Assembly: GCF_027627475.1 (NCBI RefSeq)
Contig: NZ_CP115484.1
Location: 1,053,501 to 1,117,500, forward strand
Origin: Paenibacillus sp. SYP-B4298
Lineage (GTDB): Bacteria; Bacillota; Bacilli; Paenibacillales; Paenibacillaceae
Reading direction: 5' to 3'
Length of the DNA stretch: 64,000 bases
The notes below the pieces were generated by a model, which saw nothing but the letters and a program-made list of their open reading frames with translations, searched no databases and was not told the origin of the DNA. Below are positions 20,951-29,031 of this stretch, in pieces; within the stretch, counting starts at the first letter, position 1, and every line of letters starts with the position of its first letter. The position numbers and the translations under genes are program-made.

Positions 20951-21702
20951 CAACGGTGCGGTTGACCAGCATAATCATACCGACCTATAACGGGCTGCCG
21001 CTGCTCCAGCGGTCCTTGTCCGCGATCGAGACCTATACGGATCGGGGCGTAACACCGTATGAGGTGATCATTGTAGATGACGGCTCGCAGGATGGTACTG
21101 CACAGTGGTGCCAGGAGCGCGGCTTGCGCTTGATCTGCCTTCCGGGCAATCGTGGCTTCCCTGTAGCCTGCAACAAGGGGATGCGGCTGGCATCCGGCAG
21201 CCATCTGCTGCTGCTTAATAATGATGTGACCGTAACGACTAATTGGCTGACGAATCTGCACAAGGCGCTTGCCTCGGATGAGGCGATCGGCATGGTGGGC
21301 CCGGTCAGCAATTATGTGAGCGGAAGGCAGCAGGTCGAATGTCACTACAATTCGATGGAGCAATTCCAGCAATTGGCCGCCGGGGCGAACCGCTCCGATC
21401 CGCGGCAATGGGAGGAGACACCGCGGCTGGTGGGGCTGTGCCTGCTGTTCTCCCGCTCCTTCTATGAGCATGTAGGGGAGCTGGATGAGCAGTATTCGCC
21501 AGGACATTTCGAGGATGACGACTGGAGCTTCCGCGCGCGGCAGCTCGGTTATCGGCTGCTGTTCTGCCGGGATGTGCTCGTTCATCACGAAGGCAGCGCC
21601 AGCTTCAAGCGGCAGGATCAGGAGCAGGTGCAGCAGTTGCTCCAGCGCAATCGCGATTATTTCATGAGGAAGTGGCGAACCGATCCGCATAGCTTCATCT
21701 AA
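20947..21702 (+). CDS. GT2 glycosyltransferase
   Basis: 251 aa from the ATG at 20947 (ATGA overlap with the previous stop; GGGAGG just before). GT-A motifs: LTSIIIPTYNGLPLLQR, VIIVDDGSQDGT, PGNRGF, LLLLNNDV (NND in place of DxD) and the acceptor-side HFEDDDWSFRARQLGY. It is closely similar in plan to the catalytic domain of the protein at 24672. Such enzymes often add rhamnose or related sugars. The specific reaction is not readable. Confidence 0.9.
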   Translation: MTTVRLTSIIIPTYNGLPLLQRSLSAIETYTDRGVTPYEVIIVDDGSQDGTAQWCQERGLRLICLPGNRGFPVACNKGMRLASGSHLLLLNNDVTVTTNWLTNLHKALASDEAIGMVGPVSNYVSGRQQVECHYNSMEQFQQLAAGANRSDPRQWEETPRLVGLCLLFSRSFYEHVGELDEQYSPGHFEDDDWSFRARQLGYRLLFCRDVLVHHEGSASFKRQDQEQVQQLLQRNRDYFMRKWRTDPHSFI

Positions 21703-21905
21703 TGTGTGTGCTGCAGCCTCGCAGCAAAGAGGATAGATAACGATACTGTGGGTGCGTGCAGAGCTCCCGTCGTTTATATCGTGTAGCTGACGTGCTGAGC
21801 GCAGAAGGCAGCGCCGGCATAACGACGGCAGCGGCCGTACTATGGAAGCCGATGCGTTCGTTCTGGCGAAAGCCTGGCATGGGCTTACATTTGGGAGGGA
21901 TGGTA

Positions 21906-22631
21906 TTGAAGGCAGTCATACTGGCCGGAGGCACAGGAACCCGGCTGCGTCCATTAACAACCTACTTGAACAAGCATATGCTGCCCGTAGGCAAATATCC
22001 AATGATTGTGTACGCCATTCGCAAGCTCAAGGAAGCAGGGATTACCGATATTGAGCTTGTGACAGGCAGGAGCAGCGCGGGATTATTCACGCAATATCTG
22101 GGCAGTGGTCGCGATGAGGGTGTGTCGCTCACCTATCGAATACAGGAGGAGGCCGGGGGCATTGCCGAAGCATTGAAGCTGGCAGAGCCGTTCGTAGGTG
22201 CATCCGGCAAATTCATCATGCTGTTGGGAGACAATCTGTATGAGGATTCGCTTGCTCCACATATTGAAGCTTATCGAGGGCAGGCTGCAGGAGCGATGGT
22301 ATTGCTCAAGCAGGTGCCCGATCCGCATCGTTACGGCGTGCCGCGCTTCAGCCAAGATGGCAAGGCGATAGAAAGCATCGACGAGAAGCCGCAGCAGCCG
22401 GCTTCGGATTACTGTGTGACCGGCATCTATATGTATGATGCGGCCGTATTCTCTTATATTGACGAGATCAAGCCGTCCGGGCGCGGTGAGCTGGAGATTA
22501 CCGATGTCAATAATGCCTACGCATCGCGTGGATTGCTTCGTTACCGGACGCTGAACGGCTGGTGGACGGACGCGGGAACGTTCGAGTCGCTCCATGAGGC
22601 TGCTGGCAGGCTGAAGGAGGAATCAGAATGA
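21906..22631 (+). CDS. spsI: short-form nucleotidyltransferase, SpsI-like (glucose-1-phosphate thymidylyltransferase)
   Basis: 241 aa from the TTG at 21906, giving the canonical LKAVILAGGTGTRLRPLT start with GGGAGG 7 bases upstream. An ATG two codons earlier abuts the ribosome site. It has the pyrophosphorylase signature GGTGTRLRP, the lysine-containing EKP (DEKPQQP), and LGDNLYED. The length matches the short B. subtilis SpsI (246) rather than RmlA (about 290). It makes dTDP-glucose from dTTP and glucose-1-phosphate. It overlaps the dehydratase gene by ATGA. Confidence 0.9.
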   Translation: MKAVILAGGTGTRLRPLTTYLNKHMLPVGKYPMIVYAIRKLKEAGITDIELVTGRSSAGLFTQYLGSGRDEGVSLTYRIQEEAGGIAEALKLAEPFVGASGKFIMLLGDNLYEDSLAPHIEAYRGQAAGAMVLLKQVPDPHRYGVPRFSQDGKAIESIDEKPQQPASDYCVTGIYMYDAAVFSYIDEIKPSGRGELEITDVNNAYASRGLLRYRTLNGWWTDAGTFESLHEAAGRLKEESE

Positions 22632-23632
22632 CGGGACCTAGATGGTTGGTTACGGGCGGTCTCGGATTTATCGGGAGCAATTTTATCCGCTATATGCTTG
22701 ACCGTTACCCGAATAGCAGTATTACGAATTTGGACGCGCTCACCTATGCGGCCAATCCCGACAATCTGCAGCAATTGGAGAACGATCCCCGCTATCGCTT
22801 CATCCATGCCGATCTGACGGATGCCGCTGCGGTCGACCGGGAGTTGTCCCTCGGATATGATGCGGTCATTCACTTCGCTGCTGAATCGCATGTGGATCGC
22901 AGCATTGCAGACCCCGGAAGCTTCGTGCAGGCCAATGTGGTCGGTACGCATCATCTGCTGGAGGCCGTGCGCAAATACAAGGTGCCGCGCATGATTCATA
23001 TTTCGACCGATGAGGTGTATGGCACGCTGGAGCCCGATGATCCGGCCTTCAGCGAGCAGAGCCCGCTAGCTCCGAATAGTCCATATTCGGCGAGCAAGGC
23101 ATCCTCGGATCTGCTGGCGCGCGCCGCTTATCATACGTATGGCTTGCCGGTCATCATTACTCGCTGCTCCAACAATTACGGCCCCTACCAATACCCGGAG
23201 AAGTTCATTCCAACGATTATCACCCGTGCGCTTGCCGACCAGCCGATACCAATCTATGGAGATGGCCTGAATGTGCGGGACTGGCTTCATGTGGAGGATC
23301 ATTGCGCGGCTGTCGATCTGGTGCTGCATGCTGGCGTTCCGGGCGAGGTCTACAATGTGGGCGGGGGCAATGAGCGGACTAATCTGGAGGTTGTCCATGC
23401 GATTCTGACAGCTCTCGGGAAGCCGGAATCGCTCATCTCGTTCGTCAAGGATCGTCCTGGACACGACCGCCGCTATGCGATTAATGCGGCGAAGCTGCAG
23501 CATGAGCTGGGCTGGCAGCAGCAGATTCCGTTCGATGAAGGAATCAAGCGAACAGTAGAGTGGTATGTTCGGCATGAGCAATGGTGGAAGGCCATTCAGA
23601 CCCGCCAACACGGCCATGAGGGGCAGAGCTGA
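22628..23632 (+). CDS. spsJ: dTDP-glucose 4,6-dehydratase, RmlB/SpsJ-like
   Basis: 334 aa extended SDR. It has TGGLGFIGSNF for NAD binding, HFAAESHVDRSI, STDEVYG with the catalytic Thr-Asp-Glu triad, and YSASKASSD (Tyr-x3-Lys). RCSNNYGPYQYPEKFIP is diagnostic of RmlB. It converts dTDP-glucose to dTDP-4-keto-6-deoxyglucose, the branch point for rhamnose, fucose, viosamine and similar sugars. It forms a translationally coupled pair with the upstream nucleotidyltransferase. No RmlC homologue is seen nearby, so the end sugar is open. Confidence 0.95.
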   Translation: MTGPRWLVTGGLGFIGSNFIRYMLDRYPNSSITNLDALTYAANPDNLQQLENDPRYRFIHADLTDAAAVDRELSLGYDAVIHFAAESHVDRSIADPGSFVQANVVGTHHLLEAVRKYKVPRMIHISTDEVYGTLEPDDPAFSEQSPLAPNSPYSASKASSDLLARAAYHTYGLPVIITRCSNNYGPYQYPEKFIPTIITRALADQPIPIYGDGLNVRDWLHVEDHCAAVDLVLHAGVPGEVYNVGGGNERTNLEVVHAILTALGKPESLISFVKDRPGHDRRYAINAAKLQHELGWQQQIPFDEGIKRTVEWYVRHEQWWKAIQTRQHGHEGQS

Positions 23633-24645
23633 TGGGAGCGCGGGGAGCGGGCAGAGTGGAACGATCCCGCCGTAGCCGAGCAGGCAAGGGGGGACGCAGA
23701 GGCAAGGGCAGCGTGTCGGCTGCCAAGCGCAAGACGACCCGTGGCAACGGGCGCAGGCAGAGGCGGTCGGCGCCGCCGCAGGCTATCTCGCCGCAGGCGG
23801 AAGCGCAGCTCGTACCGCTGCAGCAGCATTATTATGAGGAGGGGCGGGAGCAGGGCCGCTATGATGGCGGAGAGGCATTGCTGGAGCAGCTTGTTCCTGG
23901 CAACCTGCTGCTGCCGGAGGTGTCGCTGGAGGAGGTCATCTCTGCCGGCGTGCAGTCGCTGCTGCATCGCTGCACGCCGCTGCTCGACGCCGGGCAGGTC
24001 TATAGCAGATTGCAGGCTGCGCTGGCTGCTCAGGCTCCCTGCTCGGTCGTCAGACTGGGGGACGGGGAACTGCTGGCACTGGCGCAGAATACGGTATACA
24101 GTGTGGAGGAGGTGGCGGCGGTCGGGGACTTCTTGCCTTATGCAGGCTTGAACGTGCCGGATCTTGCCGCACGCGACCTGCTTGCACATGCGGTTCGCTC
24201 TGCGGATATTGTCGGCGTGCCCCAATCTCGTCGCAAGCATTATCACCCGCTGCTGCATGCTGCGCTGCGCGCGCATCAGATCGAATTGAAGGAGGAGCAG
24301 GCAACATCATCGATGATTAACTATACCTTGCATCAGTCCGGTCTGCTATCTGAGCTGCTGCGCGGCCAGTCGCTGCTGCTGATCGGCAATGCGGCGCCTG
24401 AACTGGCGCCCATCCTGTCAGCAAGGGGCTACTCGGTTAGCGGTGTTATCGCGCCGGTGAACGGGTTTGCCGATATTGATCGCGTTATTGGCGAGGCTAG
24501 CGGCATGTCCTATAGTCTCGCGCTGGTGTCGGCTGGCATTCCGGCAGTTGTTATCGCCTGGCGAATCGCGACAGAGCTTGGCAAGGTTGCGCTGGACTTT
24601 GGTCATATGGCGAACTTTATTACAAGCGGCAGGATGACGCTCTAG
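23632..24645 (+). CDS. GT-D-fold glycosyltransferase-like protein with basic, glycine-periodic N-terminus
   Basis: 337 aa, overlapping the previous stop by one base. Residues 1-48 are Arg/Lys/Gly-rich. About 66-80 is YYEEGREQGRYDGG, a G-x3-G-x3-G segment. The C-terminal ~240 residues contain SVVRLGDGELLAL, the Asp-Gly-Glu motif of GT-D-fold (DUF1792-type) transferases, with later LLIGNAAPELAPIL and VSAGIPAVVIAW strands. Only the fold assignment is offered. It sits inside the operon with the sugar-nucleotide genes, so it probably adds one residue of the same glycan. Confidence 0.78.
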   Translation: MGARGAGRVERSRRSRAGKGGRRGKGSVSAAKRKTTRGNGRRQRRSAPPQAISPQAEAQLVPLQQHYYEEGREQGRYDGGEALLEQLVPGNLLLPEVSLEEVISAGVQSLLHRCTPLLDAGQVYSRLQAALAAQAPCSVVRLGDGELLALAQNTVYSVEEVAAVGDFLPYAGLNVPDLAARDLLAHAVRSADIVGVPQSRRKHYHPLLHAALRAHQIELKEEQATSSMINYTLHQSGLLSELLRGQSLLLIGNAAPELAPILSARGYSVSGVIAPVNGFADIDRVIGEASGMSYSLALVSAGIPAVVIAWRIATELGKVALDFGHMANFITSGRMTL

Positions 24646-24671
24646 CAGACTGTTCGAAGGAGGAGAGGGAC

Positions 24672-26114
24672 TTGAGGTCGATCAGGCAACAGAGGCGCCT
24701 AGGGGGCAGAGCCCGAGCCGGGGCGAAGCGGGGTCGCAGGCGTATGGGACGGAAGCTGAGCCATCGTCGCAGCCGCACAGAGCCGTCCCATCCGCAGCCG
24801 CAAGCGGCAGTGCTGTCCGAGCCGCGCAGCGATGGGTATAGCGTGGGCTATGAGGCAGGCAGGAGGGCTGGCGAATCCAGCTATGGCACCTATTTTCACG
24901 GAACGAGCATTATCATCCCAAGCTATAATCAGGCGGATTACTTAAAGCTATGTATCGATAGCATTATCCAGCATACGCATCTCCCCTACGAGATCATTGT
25001 TGTCGATAATGCTTCGACCGATCATACCGCAGATTATTTGCATAGCATGGCGGGTCGCATCCGATACAGGATTATGGAGGAGAACCGCGGCTTTGCCGGC
25101 GCTGTCAATGCGGGGCTGATGATGGCCAAGGGCATGAAGCTGCTGCTGCTGAACAATGATACGCTGGTGACGGAGAATTGGCTGTCTAATCTGCTGGCCT
25201 GCCTGGAGAGCGACCCGCGTATCGGCCTGGTCGGGCCGGTGACGAATTTCATTAGCGGCGAGCAGCGCGTGGACGTCCCCTACACCGATGTCAAGGATAT
25301 GCCGACTTTTGCAGCAGTGAACAATATCTCCGACCCGGCTCGCTGGCAGCGAGTCGATCGTCTGACCGGCTTTTGTCTGCTCATGCGGCGCGAGCTGTGG
25401 GAGCGCACCGGGTATTTCGACGAGGGCTACAAGATCGGCAATTTTGAGGATGATGATTACAATGTTCGTGTGCGTCTGCAGGGCTATTCGCTGGTCATTG
25501 CCAGAGATGTGTTCATCCATCACTTTGGCAGCGTCAGTATGAAGGCGCTTGGGGAGCAGCGCTTCCATGAGGTGAATGATCGCAACGAGCACTACTATAT
25601 GGAGAAGTGGGCGAATCCAGGTGAGCTCATCCATGAGGTTCGGGAGCTGAGGGCACAGCGCATGGCGGATGGGCAAGTGGATTATCCCGTGCCGCTGGCA
25701 AGCAGTGAGGCAGCGTTCCAGCCACAATATGTGGCCATTAGGAGTGTGACGGGCCATGTCTACTGGGTAGAGGACGGCCATCGGCGTCCGGTAGAGGGAA
25801 GCATGTCTTTGCCAGCAGCGGAGCTGCCGCTCGTCGACGTGCGGCGCTGGCCGCTGGGAGAGGCGATCGGCGCCCAGGTAGTGGAGCAGCACTGGAACGA
25901 CCAGCAGCATAGTGATCGGGGGCGTCTCGTCGCCTGTGAGGGCGCGCTCTACTGGCTGGAGCCAGGAATAAGGCGGCGGATTCATACTGCGCTGGCAGCA
26001 TCCTTGTGGGGATTGCACAGCAAGCAGACGCAGGCGATTGAAGCGGAGGAACTAAATAAGCGGGTGGAGGGGCTGCCGATCATTGCACCGGTTCGGATTG
26101 CGCAGCGTCTGTAG
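24672..26114 (+). CDS. GT2 glycosyltransferase with basic/glycine-periodic N-terminus and C-terminal extension
   Basis: 480 aa from a TTG at 24672 after GGAGGAGAGG. The N-terminus (1-40) is Arg-rich, followed by GYSVGYEAGRRAG (G-x3-G-x3-G-x3-G). The GT-A domain (about 78-330) shows SIIIPSYNQADYLK, VVDNAST, LLLNNDTL and NFEDDDYNVRVRLQGY. The last ~110 residues hold two beta-rich repeats (VYWVEDGHRRPVEG and LYWLEPGIRRRI) that resemble a domain in the GT4 protein at 30335. It is probably a multidomain enzyme of the spore-surface complex. Confidence 0.85.
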   Translation: MRSIRQQRRLGGRARAGAKRGRRRMGRKLSHRRSRTEPSHPQPQAAVLSEPRSDGYSVGYEAGRRAGESSYGTYFHGTSIIIPSYNQADYLKLCIDSIIQHTHLPYEIIVVDNASTDHTADYLHSMAGRIRYRIMEENRGFAGAVNAGLMMAKGMKLLLLNNDTLVTENWLSNLLACLESDPRIGLVGPVTNFISGEQRVDVPYTDVKDMPTFAAVNNISDPARWQRVDRLTGFCLLMRRELWERTGYFDEGYKIGNFEDDDYNVRVRLQGYSLVIARDVFIHHFGSVSMKALGEQRFHEVNDRNEHYYMEKWANPGELIHEVRELRAQRMADGQVDYPVPLASSEAAFQPQYVAIRSVTGHVYWVEDGHRRPVEGSMSLPAAELPLVDVRRWPLGEAIGAQVVEQHWNDQQHSDRGRLVACEGALYWLEPGIRRRIHTALAASLWGLHSKQTQAIEAEELNKRVEGLPIIAPVRIAQRL

Positions 26115-26228
26115 CCACCCTTGCCCGGCCCCAGCCCGAAGCTTATGTGCTTCGGGCTGTTCGGCGCTTGGAAGCAAGTAGCACCTCCATAAATTGTGCA
26201 TATGCTGTACCAGACGGGGAGGGGAGCC

Positions 26229-26519
26229 ATGATGCAGCACAAGGTCGATGAGATCATAGAGCATCTGTCCATTTCACACCAGCAGCTTGCCCGTGTATTG
26301 GAAGCGAAACGGCATGTCGCGGTCCGCATGGCGCAGATCGTACATGATATTCCGGATCAGCACCCAGACTTGGACGGCTTTGATGGTCTGGTGGATAGCG
26401 CCCAGGTTGTCTCCAAGAGTGTCGTCTCTTACTTGAACAGCCTGGCTGATCTGCAGGAGATGGTTGCGGAGAACCTGTCGCATATTATGAAGGAACTGCT
26501 GGCACAGGAGGAGGAGTAG
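26229..26519 (+). CDS. small helical protein, paralogue 1
   Basis: 96 aa from the ATG at 26229, just after GGGGAGGGG. It is wholly alpha-helical by composition, with no Cys, signal peptide or membrane segment. Blocks such as SISHQQLARVLEAKR and YLNSLADLQEMVAENLSHIMKEL recur in the gene at 26925. I know of no function. Proteins of this type occur in spore glycan clusters of related bacilli. A structural or adaptor role is inferred only from context. Confidence 0.75.
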   Translation: MMQHKVDEIIEHLSISHQQLARVLEAKRHVAVRMAQIVHDIPDQHPDLDGFDGLVDSAQVVSKSVVSYLNSLADLQEMVAENLSHIMKELLAQEEE

Positions 26520-26580
26520 GTAAGCGCAGCAGCAGGAGGTGTGCGCCTGCTGTAGCTGAATGTAAAGGGGTGGAGCAGGC

Positions 26581-26928
26581 ATGAGCCGGGAGCAGTCATA
26601 TATGCGTGTGCTAGACGCTTCCGCGAAGCTGCAATGGAATGTAGCCATGATATTGGAAGCCAAGGCAGTGGAGGCTGAGAAGGTAAGGAACTGGCTGTGC
26701 AACCATATGACCTGTGATGTGTTCACCAGCCAGCAGGATCAGTTGAAGGGATCGATGGATGTACATGATCAACTGATCGAGGTGATTGAGGGACTGACCA
26801 AGATGGGCCAAGGTATGTCCAGCGTACTCAAGGTGGTACTGTCGGAGGAGTCAGAGAGTGGCGGAGACGGAGCTGGAGGCATGTTTGGCGGCGGCGGCTT
26901 TGACATGGGCTTTGGTGGCAAAGGATGA
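26581..26928 (+). CDS. small helical protein with Gly-rich tail, paralogue 2
   Basis: 115 aa starting ATGAGCCGGGAG after AAAGGGGTGGAG. Residues 1-90 are helical (LQWNVAMILEAKAVEAEKV, VHDQLIEVIEGLTKMGQGMSSVLKVVL), and the last 25 are Gly/Phe/Met-rich (GGMFGGGGFDMGFGGKG). The helical part is distantly like its two neighbours. It overlaps the next gene by ATGA. No function is recognised. Confidence 0.75.
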   Translation: MSREQSYMRVLDASAKLQWNVAMILEAKAVEAEKVRNWLCNHMTCDVFTSQQDQLKGSMDVHDQLIEVIEGLTKMGQGMSSVLKVVLSEESESGGDGAGGMFGGGGFDMGFGGKG

Positions 26929-27392
26929 GTCGGCTGGAAAAGGAATGGCAAGTGAAGATGGAGCTGGTAGCCTCGATCACCCAGAGTCAGTCAGCGCTTG
27001 CCCGGATCTTGAACAGCATCGCCGACCTGGCAGAGCACTCTCCGAATCTAGCCAAGCGACTGAAGGATAATGTAAGCTCGCTGACGGGCTTGCAGGAGAT
27101 GATCGCCCGTAATCTTGCCGGCATCACCTGGCGCAGACCCTCCAGAGGCAAGCCAGGTCGCATCTGGCTGGCGAATGCAAGCCTCCGGGTCGCTCGGGGA
27201 GATGGGCAGCAATCGGATAGGAGGAATCGGATTGAGAAGGAAGAAAGCAGTTGGACGGCCAACGTCAGGAGCGCTGAAGCGAAGACGCGCATTGCGCTCC
27301 AAGCGGACTACCGGCAAACGGCTGGTCGCGCCCCGCAAGCGCCGCGTTATGAGCAAGACTGGCGCCAAGAGTCGCTTGAAGAAGACGATTAG
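26925..27392 (+). CDS. small helical protein, paralogue 3, probable frameshift
   Basis: Residues 1-66 (ITQSQSALARILNSIADLAE, LTGLQEMIARNLAG) are clearly related to the gene at 26229. The rest of this 155-aa frame is not protein-like and overlaps the next gene by 161 bases. From about 27122 a different frame continues plausibly (HHLAQTLQRQARSHLAGE) and ends at TAG 27218-27220, inside the ribosome site of the next gene. That is the usual gene junction. A 1-base error or mutation near 27120 is therefore likely, with the native end at 27220. Confidence 0.6.
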   Translation: MSRLEKEWQVKMELVASITQSQSALARILNSIADLAEHSPNLAKRLKDNVSSLTGLQEMIARNLAGITWRRPSRGKPGRIWLANASLRVARGDGQQSDRRNRIEKEESSWTANVRSAEAKTRIALQADYRQTAGRAPQAPRYEQDWRQESLEEDD

Positions 27393-27528
27393 ACGAAGAA
27401 TCAGGCCGGCTCAACCTGGAGGCAGCTATGGTCAAGGCTATGACAGCGCCTATAACGAGGGCTACAATGCCGGCTTTGCCAAAGGGTTTGAAGACGGCCA
27501 CCATCTGGCCTACGAGCAACAGGGGTAG
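27232..27528 (+). CDS. short basic protein with G-x3 repeats (candidate adaptor)
   Basis: 98 aa from a TTG at 27232, with AGGAGG 7 bases upstream. Residues 1-58 are strongly basic (RRKKAVGRP, KRRRALRSKRTTGKR, KKTIRRRIR). Residues 60-98 are GQGYDSAYNEGYNAGFAKG and onward, a glycine every fourth residue with aromatic residues following. It has no other domain. The same basic + G-x3 module stands at the N-terminus of the proteins at 23632, 24672, 27905 and 29032. A terminator-like hairpin follows. The function is unknown. Confidence 0.75.
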   Translation: MRRKKAVGRPTSGALKRRRALRSKRTTGKRLVAPRKRRVMSKTGAKSRLKKTIRRRIRPAQPGGSYGQGYDSAYNEGYNAGFAKGFEDGHHLAYEQQG

Positions 27529-27581
27529 ACAGAGCTGTCAAGCTTCATGCAAAGTACAGCGATGTCAGATTGAATCCATAT

Positions 27582-27640
27582 AGGGCATCTCGCCTATGTC
27601 TCCCGCGCCTATGCCGGGGACATAGCGGGATGCCCTCTTT
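27582..27640 (+). terminator. hairpin terminator of the first glycan operon
   Basis: AGGGCATC (27582-27589) pairs with GATGCCCT (27629-27636), and inner CGCCTATGTC with GACATAGCG. CTTT follows. The rest of the gap to 27904 holds no convincing gene. CATATATTT near 27850 is a weak sigma-K-like -10. Confidence 0.65.
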
Positions 27641-27904
27641 GGGTAGCGCGCAGCTCCAGCCACACGTGGATTCGATGCAGGATGTCCATTGCCTGATAGC
27701 GAGGAGACTTTCTGATCAGCCATTATGGCTGTCTCCCCTGACTTGAAGCATGAGCAGATCGCCACCGGACATCTGTGAATTGGACAACACCCCGCCTAAT
27801 TTCACCTGTGGACGGACAAGTGACCATGAGCATGCTAGCCTTGCCGCATATATTTAACCAATACATGATATGACTTTGTGGCAACAAGGAGGTGACAGCT
27901 TTAC

Positions 27905-29020
27905 ATGAAGGTTCATTCACGCAGGCCATCCAGAGCCAGACAGCAACCCCGCAAGGGGCATACGGACGGCTACCGGCACGGCTGGAACACAGGCATGCGA
28001 GACGGAGCCTGCAAGGCGCTGCTGCAGCATACGTCCCCCCCGGCGCTGACCCGCTATCCGCTTCGCGTGCTGTACGTTCCACAAGGGTTCGAGTCGATTG
28101 ATTCAGGCATTATCGGCGCATTGCAGGAGATGGTGAATGAGCTGCACGTGGTTGAGGATCTGCACCAGACACAGGCACTGGCAGAGCAGCTTCGTCCTGA
28201 TCTGGTTGTGGTGCTCAATGGGCTGCATGTCTTCCCGGCCAATCATCCTGAGCAGATCGATGCTATTCGCGCTATGGGCATCAAAACGTTGATCTGGTTT
28301 GTCGATGACCCCTATTCATCGGAGCAGAGCAGCCGGATTGCGCCCCATTACGATGTCGTGCTTACACATGAGCTGGGCGCTGTCGAGCCTTACCGAGAGC
28401 TGTGCAGCGGGCAAGTGCACTATATGCCGCTCGGAGCCAATACCTCATGGTTCAGGCCGTCTCCTGTAGAACAGGAATATAGCAGCGATATATGTTTTAT
28501 CGGTCAGGGCTTCTGGAACCGGATCGCGCTATTCGATGAGCTGGCTCCACAGCTCGCTGCCCGCCAGGTCGTTATCTGCGGGGGACTGTGGGATCGGCTC
28601 CAACACTATAGCCTGTATGGCAAGGCGATTCGTCCCGGCTGGATGCCCGTCTCCGAGACGATCCGTTATTACAGCAGCGCCAAAATTGTCATTAATCAGC
28701 ATCGTACCACAGAGCCGGGTTCTGATAATCACAATACTCAGCATTGGCCGGGACTGTCCATTAATCCGCGGACGTTCGAGATTGCCGCCTGCGGCACGCT
28801 GCAGATGGTCGATTGGCGAGAGGATCTTACCCGATATTATGAACCTGGCGTAGATATTGAGACCTTCACCAGCGCTTCCGAGCTGAAGGAGAAGATCGCT
28901 TATTACCTGGAGCATGAAGACGCTAGACGCGCGATTGCCCTGCGCGGGCTGAAGCGTACACTCCGCCAACACACCTATGCATTGCGTGTTCAACAGATGC
29001 TTCAACTCATAACAAATTAG
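27905..29020 (+). CDS. cgeB: CgeB-like glycosyltransferase, copy 1
   Basis: 371 aa. AAGGAGGTGACA is 8-10 bases before the ATG. The N-terminus is basic (RRPSRARQQPRKG), then GHTDGYRHGWNTGMRDG (a glycine every fourth residue). The body matches CgeB/DUF3880 plus a C-terminal GT-B half: WFVDDPY, ICFIGQGFWNR, INPRTFEIAACGTLQMVD. B. subtilis CgeB is made under sigma-K/GerE control and matures the spore outermost layer. It is a tandem paralogue of the next gene. Confidence 0.88.
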   Translation: MKVHSRRPSRARQQPRKGHTDGYRHGWNTGMRDGACKALLQHTSPPALTRYPLRVLYVPQGFESIDSGIIGALQEMVNELHVVEDLHQTQALAEQLRPDLVVVLNGLHVFPANHPEQIDAIRAMGIKTLIWFVDDPYSSEQSSRIAPHYDVVLTHELGAVEPYRELCSGQVHYMPLGANTSWFRPSPVEQEYSSDICFIGQGFWNRIALFDELAPQLAARQVVICGGLWDRLQHYSLYGKAIRPGWMPVSETIRYYSSAKIVINQHRTTEPGSDNHNTQHWPGLSINPRTFEIAACGTLQMVDWREDLTRYYEPGVDIETFTSASELKEKIAYYLEHEDARRAIALRGLKRTLRQHTYALRVQQMLQLITN

Positions 29021-29031
29021 GAGGCAACGAA

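Noticed and set aside
23596-26018. Long minus-strand frames (226 and 356 aa) opposite the transferase genes
   Set aside because: They are antisense of clear GT-D and GT2 domains and show no motif of their own; GC-rich codons keep them open by chance.
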